The notes below the pieces were generated by a model that worked only from the letters and a program-made list of their open reading frames with translations, was not told the origin of the DNA and did no database searches. 64,000 bases of DNA. Origin: Enoplolaimus lenunculus. Its lineage: Eukaryota > Nematoda > Enoplea > Enoplida > Thoracostomopsidae. Positions 1-10,962 of the stretch are shown one piece after another (the stretch's first letter is position 1; the number at the start of each line of letters is the position of its first letter). The translations under genes were made by a program, and so were the position numbers. The stretch covers positions 62,001 to 126,000 of the forward strand of contig JASANG010001373.1 of NCBI GenBank assembly GCA_030248215.1, given 5' to 3'.

Positions 1-302
1 CTGAGTTAATATCAGTAAACATTAACTCACTCTGAGTTGAGCTGACTCTCACTCTAAATTCAGTTGACTCTCACTCTGAGTTGATTGTCACTCTGAATCG
101 AGTTGATTCTCGCTCTCAGTTGAGCTGAATCTGCGTAAGTTGATTAATTAACCCGAGTTGAGTTGAACTTGCGTAAGTTGATTAATTAACTCAGAATGAA
201 TTGATGACTCAACGCAAAATTCTAAATTCTTATAGTCCTAACTCAAACTGAGTGGATTCAACTGATTCTGAGTTAAAATCAACTCACTGAATTTTACAGT
301 GT
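1..302. repeat. ACTCAGAGT-type MITE (family L), cut by window start
   Basis: The segment is built of GAGTTGA/TCAACTC words and ends in TTTTACAGTGTA, which is also the end of the complete copy at 886-1110 and the partial copy at 26239-26357. It is a non-autonomous element with no coding capacity; its left end lies outside the window. Confidence 0.6.
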
Positions 303-586
303 AGCGGCTCGACCTGCGATCGCTTCGGAAACTTTCCGATTGTAATAATTGCAAAAAATCTTTATTTTTCTCTATCTCTTACCTGGTAAGAAAGCGAATA
401 ATAAGGCTGTTTGAATCAGAAGCATTATCCATTAGCATTACACATATTAATAATGTACGTATTAAACTTCGTATCGTCAAATAATTTCTATTATTTCTGC
501 AATGAAAAAAGTAAAAGCGCTGTTTGCAATAATTTGGTCAACGATGTCATACCAATTTTGCGACAGATGCGTTCGTTTTACAAGGA

Positions 587-859
587 TTAACCCTTTCTCA
601 TGTGAATATTTTCAATTTCATATGAGATGTAATTTCAAGGTGAGATTCGATCCCCAGTCGCTCGGCTGGGAGGCGTTTACGCTGATCACTCAGCTATAGA
701 AGCTTGACACGTCGAGCCCAAGAGGGTTCTCACATTTTGTAGAGATTTTGCACTGCATATATATGTTAGAATTGTTAAATACTGCTCGCAGTGTCTGTGT
801 TGCTCATATATTACTTGTGTTTAGTTGCTCATAGTATGCTTTATGAGCTAAAGGGTTAA
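587..859. mobile_element. piggyBac-like MITE with tRNA-Gly-like core (family G, copy 1)
   Basis: The element is flanked by TTAA on both sides. It starts CCCTTTCTCA and ends TAAAGGG, the TTAA/CCC...GGG layout of piggyBac elements. On the minus strand the interior reads as a tRNA-like segment with an A-box (TAGCTGAGTGATCA) and a GATCGAATC B-box, close to tRNA-Gly(CCC). Sister copies are at 25977-26238 and 50083-50355. It has no transposase and must be mobilised in trans. Confidence 0.75.
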
Positions 860-885
860 TGTTAACCTTTATAAACTTACACTGT

Positions 886-1110
886 AGTGAATTGATTTTA
901 AGAACGAACTGAATAGCTGAGTCTTAATGACGTCAATCAGAACTCTCAGTTGTCAATTAATTGCACTTATTCTGAGTTCATTGTTAACTCACCCGAAATT
1001 AAATCAGCTCAGAGTGAGTTAATGTTTACTGTGATTAGCTCAGAAATAAGCAGTAATGACTAATTCGTTCTCTGAGTTGATCAATCAACTAACTGGAATT
1101 TACAGTGTAA
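886..1110. mobile_element. ACTCAGAGT-type MITE (family L), complete copy
   Basis: It begins ACACTGTA and ends TTTACAGTGTA, an inverted pair. The body is dense in CTCAG/CTGAG and GAGTTAA words and can fold on itself. It is related to 1-302 and 26239-26357. No open reading frame of note. Confidence 0.6.
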
Positions 1111-2480
1111 TGTTTTGCGACTGTGCTGGATTTTCAAATGTGTGCAAGCAAATGTCATCAGTTGGTAAAAGATTTTGTAACTGAAACACCATGTTTCCGA
1201 AAAGCCTATTTCGGAAAGAGTCAATTTGAATCGCCATTTTTTACAATGTAGGGTTAAACACTCTTGACCTAAAATCCTGGTCTACCCTCGTGCTTGTATT
1301 GAGTATAATGTAATACTAGTAATCCGTATTTGCACACATGTGCAACTCTTTTTATACTGGGTTTTGTCCTATGTTCAAGAGTATATGTTTTTAAGCAGGT
1401 TTTGTCTAAGCTTTGAAGCTGAACTGACAACTCAAACAACCATATAATCATTTTAATTTATACTGGGTTATAGGTTCTGGACTGCATGCATTCCTAATAA
1501 AGGAAAGACTGAACCCGGGATTCACTCTGTAGCGGAAAACACACTTCACAACTTGAAAATAGCTAAAGACAACATATAAATATCGTATCAATGTCTAATA
1601 GAACAAAACACGGAACATCTAACCAATATTGTTTACTAAGAATATCGAACGCACAGTTTTATGTCTATGCAAACATCTATTAATTTGCATATTGTGACAT
1701 TGCTGGAACACTGCCCAAAATACGTATGTGAGGCGTTCCCAGCTTTAATATATACATTAGAAGAATAGTATACCTCCAAGTAATAACTAGGTTATCGCGT
1801 TTGAAATTGCAGATCAAACTGCAACTTTAAATTTAAAGTAATACATCATAATCCATAACCTTGGCTGATAGAAAATTACTACTATTTTCATACTAAATTG
1901 CCAAAATTTGAAACAAAAATTTATAAAACATCACATCGCAGGACAAACACACAACACCGATCACCCAATTTCTGTGGTGGATCTAAAAAAACATCTGACG
2001 GGGCTCACGAGAAACACAATTATGATGGTAAAACAAGCGTCGTTGGGAGCGAAACGAACGAGAAACCAGACGCAATTTTAGACCAGGATCATAATACCGT
2101 ATTTTGGTTTTGATCCCTGTTGTGGGGGGGCATGGCGTCAGCGACCCCCTGTTGAACTTTTAAAAATCCGCGAAAGGATTACATCCTTAAAAAACACGAT
2201 GATAAGAACAGACGTGGATTTCAGTTTGAAATTCTAGTAATTTTACCGTATTTTTCAACCCGGACACATTAAATAAAAACTACGCGAAAGTTTTCGATGC
2301 AAATTTGTTGTTTTTGAGCCAAACAAAGTTGCCTCTGCGGTAAAATGTACAAAGAAACGCCCCAAACTGACAATATTTTTTAATAATTTGATAACTTCAA
2401 TGAGAGAAGTAAAAACATAATTTAATTTAGGGGCAGGCGTCGACCCACGAAAAAGTTTTTATCCCGCAATCCCAACAAGG
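1111..2480. other. AT-rich intergenic stretch; one weak possible exon
   Basis: About 1.4 kb without a supported gene. Positions 1700-1760 match, inverted, a short dispersed repeat also seen at 19495-19615 and 30990-31110. On the plus strand 1943-2113 is an open stretch after a possible CAG acceptor; its Asn/Asp/Lys-rich translation (with TSDGAHEKHNYDGKTSVV) looks more protein-like than its surroundings, but no partner exon was found. I do not call it a gene. Confidence 0.3.
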
Positions 2481-2986
2481 AGCCAGAGTAAAGATCAGGG
2501 GTGGAACGTTTTTGTGTGGAACTAGAAAAGAGTAAGCTTAAACCTTTAGACTAATTTTTTTGCTTGGCTTAAGCATAAGCTTAGGCGTAGGCTTAGGCTT
2601 AGGAATATGCGCATTCTTACACTTAGGCTTAGGCTTAAGAATATACTCATTCTTACGCTTAGGCTTAGGCTTAGGCTGAGGAATATGTTCATTGTTACGC
2701 TTAGGCTTAGGCTTGGGCTTAGGAATATGAGTATTCTAACGCCTAGGCTGAGGCTTAGAAATATGCTTATAATATTGTTCCGCGCAGTGGCGGATCCAGG
2801 ATCTCAAAAGGGGGGGCAAAATTTCGCAGGTAATAAACTTACTTTTGACCCACACACAAACCACAAACTATTGTCACAAAATTGCTATGTATATAAATTT
2901 TGTCGAGATGCTGTTGGGGGTGCCCACAACCGGGGTGGCCCCCCATGGATCCGCCATTGGTTCCGCGTCTGTTCCCTACATTGGCC
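2481..2986. mobile_element. TTAGGC-core MITE (family A), interrupted by a second MITE
   Basis: The left end resembles the family consensus (AAAGATCAGGGGTGGAACG) and the right end is CTGTTCCCTACATTGGCC. Between them lies the usual AAGCTTAAAC box and then CTTAGG repeats. The right arm is split at GTTCCGCG by the element at 2785-2959, which duplicated that octamer. Confidence 0.85.
2785..2959. mobile_element. hAT-like MITE CAGTGGCGGATCC (family F, copy 1)
   Basis: It starts CAGTGGCGGATCCAGGATC and ends GGATCCGCCATTG, an imperfect terminal inverted repeat. It is bracketed by a perfect 8-bp duplication GTTCCGCG (2777-2784 and 2960-2967). Eight-base TSDs and CAGTGGCG-like ends are typical of hAT elements. 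Open frames across it are chance. Confidence 0.9.
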
Positions 2987-3301
2987 CATCAAGGTTTACC
3001 GTAAAGCATGTGAAACGGCCTTTGTTCACGTATCCACGTTTTGTGGCCGTTCCTGATGATAGCAGCATGTGCTTATCATTGTACCATTGAATTACGGTAA
3101 GCTTTGACATTATAAACCGAGTATAATAATAATTTATCTTCAGAAGCAAAGCATAACCGCAACTGAAACGGAAAATAGTATTACAAAAACAGCCATTAAT
3201 GAGTTGGATTGAAGTTTAAATCAAAATAAACCGCTCGTTTCATTTTAAATTTTGCAAATGCATAAAATTGCAGTTGCAATTATCTCATGGCTTTGTAGCA
3301 C

Positions 3302-3622
3302 CAAGAGTCGATAATGCATACTTCAACAAGAGTATACAACTGCCTACAATCTGTGTAGAAAAGAATGTACCCGGCACGCGTTGCGTTGTTGCCTTACCAC
3401 CGCCCCTTTATTTAGAGGGGGGTAGAACCTTTGCGAACCATGACACTTTATGTATCCGGCAACAAAGATTGTTGAGCTTATAGTTTAATTTAGGGGTATT
3501 GCATGTGACAGCGACCCCCGCTCTAAACAAGGGTGGGATCGGCCGAAAACACAACGCCCGGTGGTACATTTTGTACCATACGGAACGCAAAGATTTGCAC
3601 ACTCTTGTATCATGCATTCTTG
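3302..3622. mobile_element. CAAGAGT MITE with 7-bp TSD (family E, copy 1)
   Basis: It begins CAAGAGTCGATAATG and ends GCATTCTTG, flanked by GTAGCAC / GTAGCAT (7 bp, one mismatch). The interior has the shared motifs GTACCCGGCACGCGTTGCG and GAGGGGGGT. A partial relative lies at about 3885-4145. Other copies: 42183-42487, 59982-60295, 60375-60682. Confidence 0.75.
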
Positions 3623-3660
3623 GTAGCATCAAGATAGCATGAGGACTCTATTAACAAGAG

Positions 3661-3860
3661 GGTCCATGTACAGATTAGCGGCAGAACATTTTTCCGTGAG
3701 ACTAGAATAAAGTGAAACTTAAGCGTTAGACTAACTTTTTAGCTTGGCTTAGGCTTAACTTTAGGTTATTAGGTGTTGGCATAAGCACATTCTTACGTTT
3801 ACATTTAGGCTTACGAATTATGCTTATACTACTGTTCCTTCCCTGTTCTTTACATTGGCC
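3661..3860. mobile_element. TTAGGC-core MITE (family A), degenerate
   Basis: GGTCCATGTACAGATTAGCGG at the left and CCCTGTTCTTTACATTGGCC at the right match the family ends; the CTTAGG core is short and diverged. No clear TSD, so probably an old copy. Confidence 0.7.
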
Positions 3861-4605
3861 ATTAAAAGTGTGCAAATTTTGAGCTCTCGCGTTCTACAAA
3901 ATGTACCAGCACACGTTGCATTTTTCCCGACTCCCCTCAATTTGGAGAAGGGATACGTTGATTGCACCGTTGAAGATTAAAGATTTTATAACAAGAGTAA
4001 CCAAAATGTTTGAATTTATATTGAACAGGCGTAAGTTCAACAAACCCGCAATATTTACTCCCTAAATAAAAGGGGGGTAGGCCCAAAACGCAACGAGCGC
4101 TTAATACAGTTTTGAACATAGGCTGAGTGTAAAAGGTCAAGAATATAAATGCTATCGGAATATCCCATAGGCCGCAATGACATGATTAATATTCGAGGAC
4201 CTAAAATGTGGGTGTCTGCTTTTTATTTATGTGCCTAAAATACCTTTAAAGGTTCATGAAAAGTGTTAGGTTTACCATGACACTTGGCACGCATAATTTT
4301 GTGCCAAGTGTTTAGCGTAGCCCTGAACCAGATTTGGTTCCACTTACACCTAAATTAGCGTGAATGGCGCATTTCGGACCTTATTTAACTGGTTAAATTC
4401 GCGTAAACTTCACCGATGATTGCTCTATTTTAGTTGACACTTAAAAAGAGTGTTTTAGGTTTAAATGTCAATAATCGACCAAGTATCACAATTGTGGGCA
4501 GTTGCAGAAAAACAACTTAAGCTTGAAAACAAATTTTTGCAAAATTTCTAGAAAGTTGAAAGTTTTAACATTTTGCAGCGTTTTTATACAGATTTGTCAC
4601 ATTTT

Positions 4606-4836
4606 GGCCAAATCAAAGAACACGTGCGGAACTGCATAATAAGCATGTTCCTAAACCTAAGCCTTAGCCTAAGCCTAAGCGTAAGAACGAGCATATTCCT
4701 AAGCCTATGCCTAAGCGTAAGAATGAACATATTGTTAAGCCTAAGCCTAAGCCAAGCCAAAAAATAGTCTTAAGCTTAAGCTTACTCTATTACAGTCCCA
4801 CAGAACAACGTTCCGACCCTGATCTTTACATGAGCC
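4606..4836. mobile_element. TTAGGC-core MITE (family A), perfect 8-bp TSD
   Basis: It lies in the opposite orientation (CCTAAG on the plus strand). It is bracketed by a perfect octamer CACATTTT at 4598-4605 and 4837-4844. Ends are GGCCAAATCAAAGAACA and TGATCTTTACATGAGCC. Open frames rich in Pro-Lys or Leu-Ser across it are the repeat read in frame, not proteins. Confidence 0.88.
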
Positions 4837-4844
4837 CACATTTT

Positions 4845-6631
4845 CATCGATTTTGTTTTCATTGCGTCCGATATACAAAAAGTGAAATGTTTTCACCAAA
4901 ATATAACTAAAATATTTTATTTCACATTTCAAGTGAACGTCAAAAATATACATTCAATAAAACGATTTCTACGCAAAAATAGAAAAAAAATGATTTATTT
5001 ATCTCTCAAGATTCCCGTAATATATTTTGTCTTTTTTTCATTCATTTTTTTCAATCAAACGCAACGGATATTCAAAAAACACTTAAATTCACAGCAAAAA
5101 AAAGAGTATCTTTTTTCGCGTTATTTTTGGGAAATTTTTTAGGAAATATTCGAGTTTTATGGATACTTGTAATGTCAAGGTCAAAAAAGACAAAATATTT
5201 CCTGTTATAATTGTTTATTTACATGAAATGTTCTGTAACGAGTATGATTTCAGGAGGTGTTTAGGTACACTGGCAGACGCATAGCTGAGTGCGGTTATTA
5301 CAGTGGCGTACCGAGAAACTTTGATTATCCGCAACCTGTCAGGCCCGTGCCTTTGCATTTATAAGGTTAATCCGGCTCCGCCAGTTGGTTCTGAGACCGA
5401 TTTCAGAGGTCGATGTCATTAAAACTTAGCAGTTTGTGTACCTGGACCAGGTCGAATTGTTTGCTACGAGAACACGAATTCAAAAAAAATATCGCGAGCG
5501 AAGCGAGCAAGAAGCAAGACACTATTGTTTTTTACTCGAGTACAGAACTTCAGTTTTAAGTCTTAGTAGGAAAACTATGACATAATATAAAAAAATTTCA
5601 TAGATAATAGGAGTTGGAACAGGCTGAGCGAACGCTCGAAGATAGAATTTAAACCGAAGTAGTTATAGTTTTTTTAATTTAGTTTTGATCTGGTCAGGTA
5701 ACGGATTTTGACTTTGATGTCTACAGCGCCGCAGGCAAATTTTTTCGAACATTGATTAGTGTAAAACATCACAAGCGAAGCGAGCGAAAAACAATACGTA
5801 ATTTTTGTATCTAATGTAAGTTGTGAAATTGTTCAAGAAGGCTAAAGCCATGTGTCCCTTTCAGGTAAATCGGACCACGCCCATATACACAGGGAATTGA
5901 TACGGGCACTCTTGAAGGATTATTTTTGGCTCGAAAATCGCTGGCAAAAACCTTTACTTCAAAATTTAATACACTTCTGATGTGAAATGCTGGCTATGAG
6001 AAAGTCAATTTATTCTTATGAAACTGGTGTATGTATGTAACAGGCCAATCTGCTGCTGAAGCCAATTACCAATTGGCCAAGGGCAATCTGCTATTTGAAG
6101 CAAATACCAGTTTGACCCTAACCAAGTGGTGATTGTGAAATGTCGCAAAGCAACAGTGATGTAAAGACCAACGCTGATTGGTTAACGGTATTGCGTCTGT
6201 ACAAATAATCAAATCTGTTTGGTGTATAAGATAAATAACAGTTTGATCCAGAAAACTGCTATTACATAAAATAGCAGATTGACCAAAGTCAATTAGTAAT
6301 TGGCCTGAATAGCAAATTGGAGCTTACGATATATAATAGAGCAATAATGCTACTATTTTAGCATATAATTTGTTTATTTCAGGCAGTGTTTGACCGATAC
6401 GCAACACTCGAATGTTCTGTATTTGGTCGATTGACACCGATGGGTTTCAAAAATGTTTGCCGATCTGTGTGATTTCGTTTTGAACAAATATTCGGCGTTG
6501 GGGAAGCCAAGCCCAGCTGTCCAGCAATAATCATTGGTACTTTGTTAGTATATAACGTAATGTTGGTTTACTATTCTTTGCAGTCGAAATTTTTAACCAC
6601 TTCTCACATGAATATTTTCTATTTCATTATG
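4845..6631. other. Intergenic, AT-rich, one inverted-repeat element
   Basis: No gene supported. At 6040-6315 the ends CAGGCCAATCTGCTG and AATTGGCCTG are inverted and the interior repeats CCAATT/AATTGG words, so this is probably another MITE. The stretch 4860-5150 is A/T homopolymer-rich with only chance open frames. Confidence 0.4.
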
Positions 6632-6875
6632 GGCCAATGTAAAGAACATGGGCGGAATAGTATTATAAGCATATACCTAAGCCTAAGCCTAAGCACACAA
6701 AAGAGCATATTCATAAGCGTACGCCTAAGTCTAAGCCTAAGCCTAAGCGTAAGAATGAGCATATTCTTAATCCCAAGCCTAAACCTAAGCCAAGCAAGAA
6801 AATTACTCTAAACCGTAAGCTTACTCTATTGCAGTCCCACAGAAAAACGTTCCGACTCTGATCTTTACATGGACA
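6632..6875. mobile_element. TTAGGC-core MITE (family A)
   Basis: Starts GGCCAATGTAAAGAACATGG, has a CCTAAG core, then AAGCTTACTCTATTGCAGTC and ends CTGATCTTTACATGGAC. All boxes are in family order, reversed relative to the copy at 27550. Confidence 0.82.
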
Positions 6876-7430
6876 CTCGTATGCAAGTTGTTTCATCATA
6901 ATTTGAAATGCGTAAAACGATTTCAACATCAGCTGTCTTAATATTCATTCACAACCAACCCGAGCGACGGCAAAATATTTTTAACTTCTGATCCACATTT
7001 TGTTCCGGTATATTTTTTGTCTTAAACCCAGTATGATTTCTGGTTCAAACTCGTTAACCGCTACAGGGTTCCATCTCGGCGACCGCTTCGTCGAGACAAT
7101 TGCGGGTAATTGAAAATTGACAATATTTCAATCCGATCAAATACGACTTTTAATCCGTGCCCTTAAAAAAGACATAAATGGTAACTGAAAATATAGAACC
7201 TAAATGTATATGGTTATGAGATTACTGTATAGTTGGGTCTGTCTGCTGGTTACCAGTTGCTAAGCAATATTTTTAGTACAATTTAGCTTGAGTTGTTGGT
7301 GTTTGCAAAACAAATATATATTGTCGCTAGAACGATATTAAAGCTACTGTAAAGGTTCTAAGCTTGTTTACTTAAAATGTTTTATAATAATTACAGCGGT
7401 GATTGCTAAAAGTTCCAACGTCAAAGCGCA

Positions 7431-7762
7431 CTGTAGTGACCCGAATAAGAGTGGGGGGAGACTGATATTTATTTGGTCTCTCCAGAGGGAACACCTGTAT
7501 CAAAAGCTTAAGCGATAATGCAAGGTTATACTTAAGAATGTAACTTCAAAACTTAAGTACGCTTTAAAGTTTCGAACTCAAATTATTTGGTCCTGGATTC
7601 ATTTATGCGCTACAATTAGGGTCAATTGACATTTATGGACTCCAATTAGGGTTTAGGTACTCTATCCGCTACGGACTCTTATTAGGGATACGAACACCTA
7701 TTGATTGGGACCCAAAATGGGGACTCTCTCTTATTACCCCATCTTATTCGGGTCACTACAGT
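7431..7762. mobile_element. MITE with CTGTAGTGACCCGAATAAGA ends (family H, copy 1)
   Basis: The left end CTGTAGTGACCCGAATAAGA is repeated inverted as TCTTATTCGGGTCACTACAG at the right. Relatives: 32088-32522 (inverted) and 40640-40903. A fragment of the same family (GGGACTCAAAATGGGGACC) lies inside the element at 14661-14846. It carries no coding region. Confidence 0.8.
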
Positions 7763-8097
7763 AGCCTGACCCTAAGCGTAAACCTTAGGTCTGTCGACTG
7801 ACGAACGAGATTAGCAGCACTTGAAATTTGATACTGGTTTTTGCATTGTGTTGAATATTTCAATTTGGACCGACTTTGCCCGACTTCTTTAAAATATCGC
7901 TGATTGGTTAATTGAAAACTGCTAAGCTGAAACGTTTGGAAGAAAAGTTTCTAGTTGAAAATTTTGGAAATGAAACAACTTTTCGGTCTGTCTCATAAGC
8001 AGATGTCAACCTCAGATCCAACCGCTGAACTGACACTGGATACATTTGTTGATGAATCTTGAAATTTTAACACTCTCAAGTACGGATTGCACTAAAT

Positions 8098-8890
8098 TTT
8101 TTGACGTGCGGCGTCGTCCGTCATCCGTACGGCACCGTCCATCACCGTACGACACCGTCAATCACCGTACGACGCCGTCCGTCACCGTACGACGCCGTCC
8201 GTCACCGTACGACGCCGTCCGTCACCGTACGACGCCGTCCGTCACCGTACGACGCCGTCCGTCACCGTACGACGCCGTCCATCACCGTACGGCTCCGTCC
8301 GTCACCGTACGACGCCGTCCGTCACCGTACGACGCCGTCCGTCACCGTACGACGCCGTCCGTCACCGTACGACGCCGTCCGTCACAGTACGACGCCGTCC
8401 ATCACCGTACGGCTCCGTCCGTCACCGTACGACGCCGTCCGTCACCGTACGACGCCGTCCGTCACCGTACGACGCCGTCCGTCACCGTACGACGCCGTCC
8501 ATCACCGTACGGCTCCTTCCGTCACCGTACGACGCCGTCCGTCACCGTACGACGCCGTCCGTCACCGTACGACGCCGTCCGTCACCGTACGACACCGTCA
8601 ATCACCGTACGACGCCGTCCGTCACCGTACGACGCCGTCCGTCACCGTACGACGCCGTCCGTCACCGTACGACGCCGTCCGTCACCGTACGACGCCGCCC
8701 GTCATCGTTCAGTATCGTACGCAAATAACTCACGTACGATAACATATGGTGACGGAAGAGCGTCGGACGGCGCCGGACGTCAAGTGTTCCACAAGCCTAA
8801 GTGGAAACTGTCGTTTAAAAATTTGTCCAACATATAGAACAGGGTCGTAACAGTAGCATAAGGTGACGGACGGCACCGGACGCCAAGTAT
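8098..8890. repeat. CpG-rich 20-bp satellite array in an inverted-repeat element
   Basis: Positions 8119-8705 hold about 29 head-to-tail copies of GTCACCGTACGACGCCGTCC with few variants. The left flank (TTGACGTGCGGCG) and the right flank (GCACCGGACGCCAAG) are imperfect inverted ends, so the array seems to have grown inside a small transposon. Period 20 is not a multiple of 3, so all three frames stay open with the same 20-residue repeat; these are not proteins. The unit is related to the 69-bp array near 23 kb. Confidence 0.9.
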
Positions 8891-9029
8891 AGCGCAACCC
8901 GTAAAGTTGGTATTTTCAGACATTAATAGCCCTAAAAACTCACAATGTTGTGTCTGAAACGAGCAAAACATAAATTTCTTATTCTAATACATTCAACAAC
9001 TAAATTATGTGATTTTAACGTGTATAAGA

Positions 9030-9170
9030 ACCACTTCTCGGTTGAATATTTTCTGTTTCAGACCTACTTTTGTGGTAGGATTCGAATCTCGGAGACTGGA
9101 GTTGAAAGCGTTAGCATCCCCAGTGAGCTATAGGATCCTGACGCTCGAGTCCAAACGGCACTGTCATGTC
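9030..9170 (-). repeat. tRNA-like SINE/MITE fragment
   Basis: The minus strand reads a degenerate tRNA-like segment: TATAGCTCACTGGGGATG (A-box region) and GAGATTCGAATCC (B-box). It shares the GAATATTTTCTGTTTC flank with the piggyBac-like family but lacks TTAA ends. Probably a decayed relative, not a working tRNA. Confidence 0.4.
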
Positions 9171-9304
9171 TTATGTTAATTTAAGAGTGTGTGCACTCGT
9201 AGCGTAACGGTTTACGCAGAGCGTATTTCACTATACACATTTTGGACTGAGTTACTCAGGGCCAACTCTATGTGATAATAGGTTAGGAGTGTTATAAACC
9301 TAAT

Positions 9305-9488
9305 GGCCTATGTTACTTTAAGGGGCGTCCAGGTTACTGGTGGGTGTATAAAAGAGTAAGTTTAGATCCTAGATTACATTTTTTGCTTAGGCTTAGGCTT
9401 AGGCTTAGGAACACATTTTTGTAACGCTTAGGCTGACGTTTAGGAGTACGCTTAATCTACTGTTACGTCCCTTAAAGTAACATTGTCA
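9305..9488. mobile_element. GTTACTTTAAGGGGCGT MITE (family C, copy 1)
   Basis: The left end reads GGCCTATGTTACTTTAAGGG and the right end CCTTAAAGTAACATTGTC, inverted. The core holds short CTTAGG runs as in family A, but the terminal sequence differs. Other copies: 17347-17483, 37361-37510, 52216-52343, 58552-58685, 61307-61503. Confidence 0.75.
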
Positions 9489-9880
9489 AACGAATCATAT
9501 TTTAATGGTAATTCAGGCTGGGCACAGGTTTCCCGCAACCTTTACGTTTACGTGTTGGACGTATCTTAGGTGGTAAAATTAAAGCATTTGGTAGCATTTC
9601 GGCTGTTTAATTTGCCGTCCGCGTGCCACACGAATCTTAGCATATATGAACTAAGAGTTGTATGGCTTAAGAATAAGCAAAATTACTTTCTGAAAACTTA
9701 AATTATAGCTTAACTAAACTTGAATATTAGTTTAAGTAAACTTAAATATCTGGCCGAACTATAACTAAACTGGAATTGTAAGCTTATCTTAAGCGATCGT
9801 GTTTTTTAGTATAACCAGGGTTTACATTTAAACTCTTTTTTGGTTTAAGAAACCATTGCAGCAAAAAATTACGTGTATCT

Positions 9881-10049
9881 TCACCGCAAAAAATGGTGAG
9901 TCAAATTGACTTCCTCGGAAATAGGCTCTAAGGATCTATGCAAACTGAGTCAACTTCGACTCCGCCAGAGTCAAATTCGACTCAGTGTGTGTAGTCCCGT
10001 AGAAGCTATTTCGTAAGGTGTCAACTTGACTAACCATTTTTTGCAGTGT
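9881..10049. mobile_element. GAGTCAAATTGAC palindrome MITE (family D, copy 1)
   Basis: It starts CGCAAAAAATGGTGAGTC and ends ACTAACCATTTTTTGCAGTG. The two halves are near-complementary (GGCTCTAAGG/ACTACGGGA arms), so the whole element can form one long hairpin. Eight copies occur in the window. Confidence 0.75.
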
Positions 10050-10425
10050 AAGAATTTACTAAATGTAATAGCTTAAACTAACAAATTTGTAATATCTTAA
10101 ATGAATTTAAGCGTAAATCTTCCACTTTAGTTAATCTAGAAAGTTAGTTGAATGCTGCCAGATATACTTAAGCTTTAATGAAGTTTTAGCTTAAAGCTTT
10201 TACAAAATAATAATAAAAAAGTCTGCGAATCAAGACATATATGTCTCAAGAGTCTTCAGACATTTTATTGTTTAATAAAATTAGTTCAATAATGTTCTGG
10301 TGCTGTCTCAAATATTATTCTTTAGCCGTATCGTATAAAATATAATACGCAATATTCCATATATGTTATATAAAGACAAATATTAATCAAAATTGTCCAA
10401 ACACCGAATGGAATAATGAAATTAA

Positions 10426-10744
10426 ATGTTGGTATATTTGTTAATGTCGAACGCTAGAATGTTTGTGTTTCCAGCAAGAGCTACGATCCAATCACAGGGA
10501 AATGTCAATTCTCGAGCTCATAACTCAACTGATGGAAGAATCGTTCACAGGTCAACGAACGAAACAACTCCACCCAATTGTAATAATGGAGCAACTGAGA
10601 ATAATGTCGTTAACGAAAGTTGTCGCTACGGCGATAACATAAATATGGATTGCGAACAGATCGAGTGTGACCGATTCAGTGGCGATAACAACAACAGCAA
10701 CAACAACGACGTAAACAGTAAGAACAACGACAACAACGCGATAT

Positions 10745-10780
<36 letters not shown>

Positions 10781-10893
10781 GTAATAATAGTAAAATTGAT
10801 AAGAACAATTTCAACGAAAGTAGTAGTAGCAGCAGCAACAAAAACAACAGCAACAGCAACCACAACGACGACGACGACAGCAACAGCAACAGC

Positions 10894-10962
<69 letters not shown>

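Noticed and set aside
1-302. CRISPR-like direct repeats
   Set aside because: Short repeated GAGTTGA words without uniform spacers; a eukaryotic MITE with matching copies elsewhere.
8046-8837. Open frames of 263 and 213 residues (TVRRRPSPYDAV repeats)
   Set aside because: All three plus-strand frames are open with the same 20-residue period because the 20-bp satellite has no stop in any phase; no flanking exon or protein domain.
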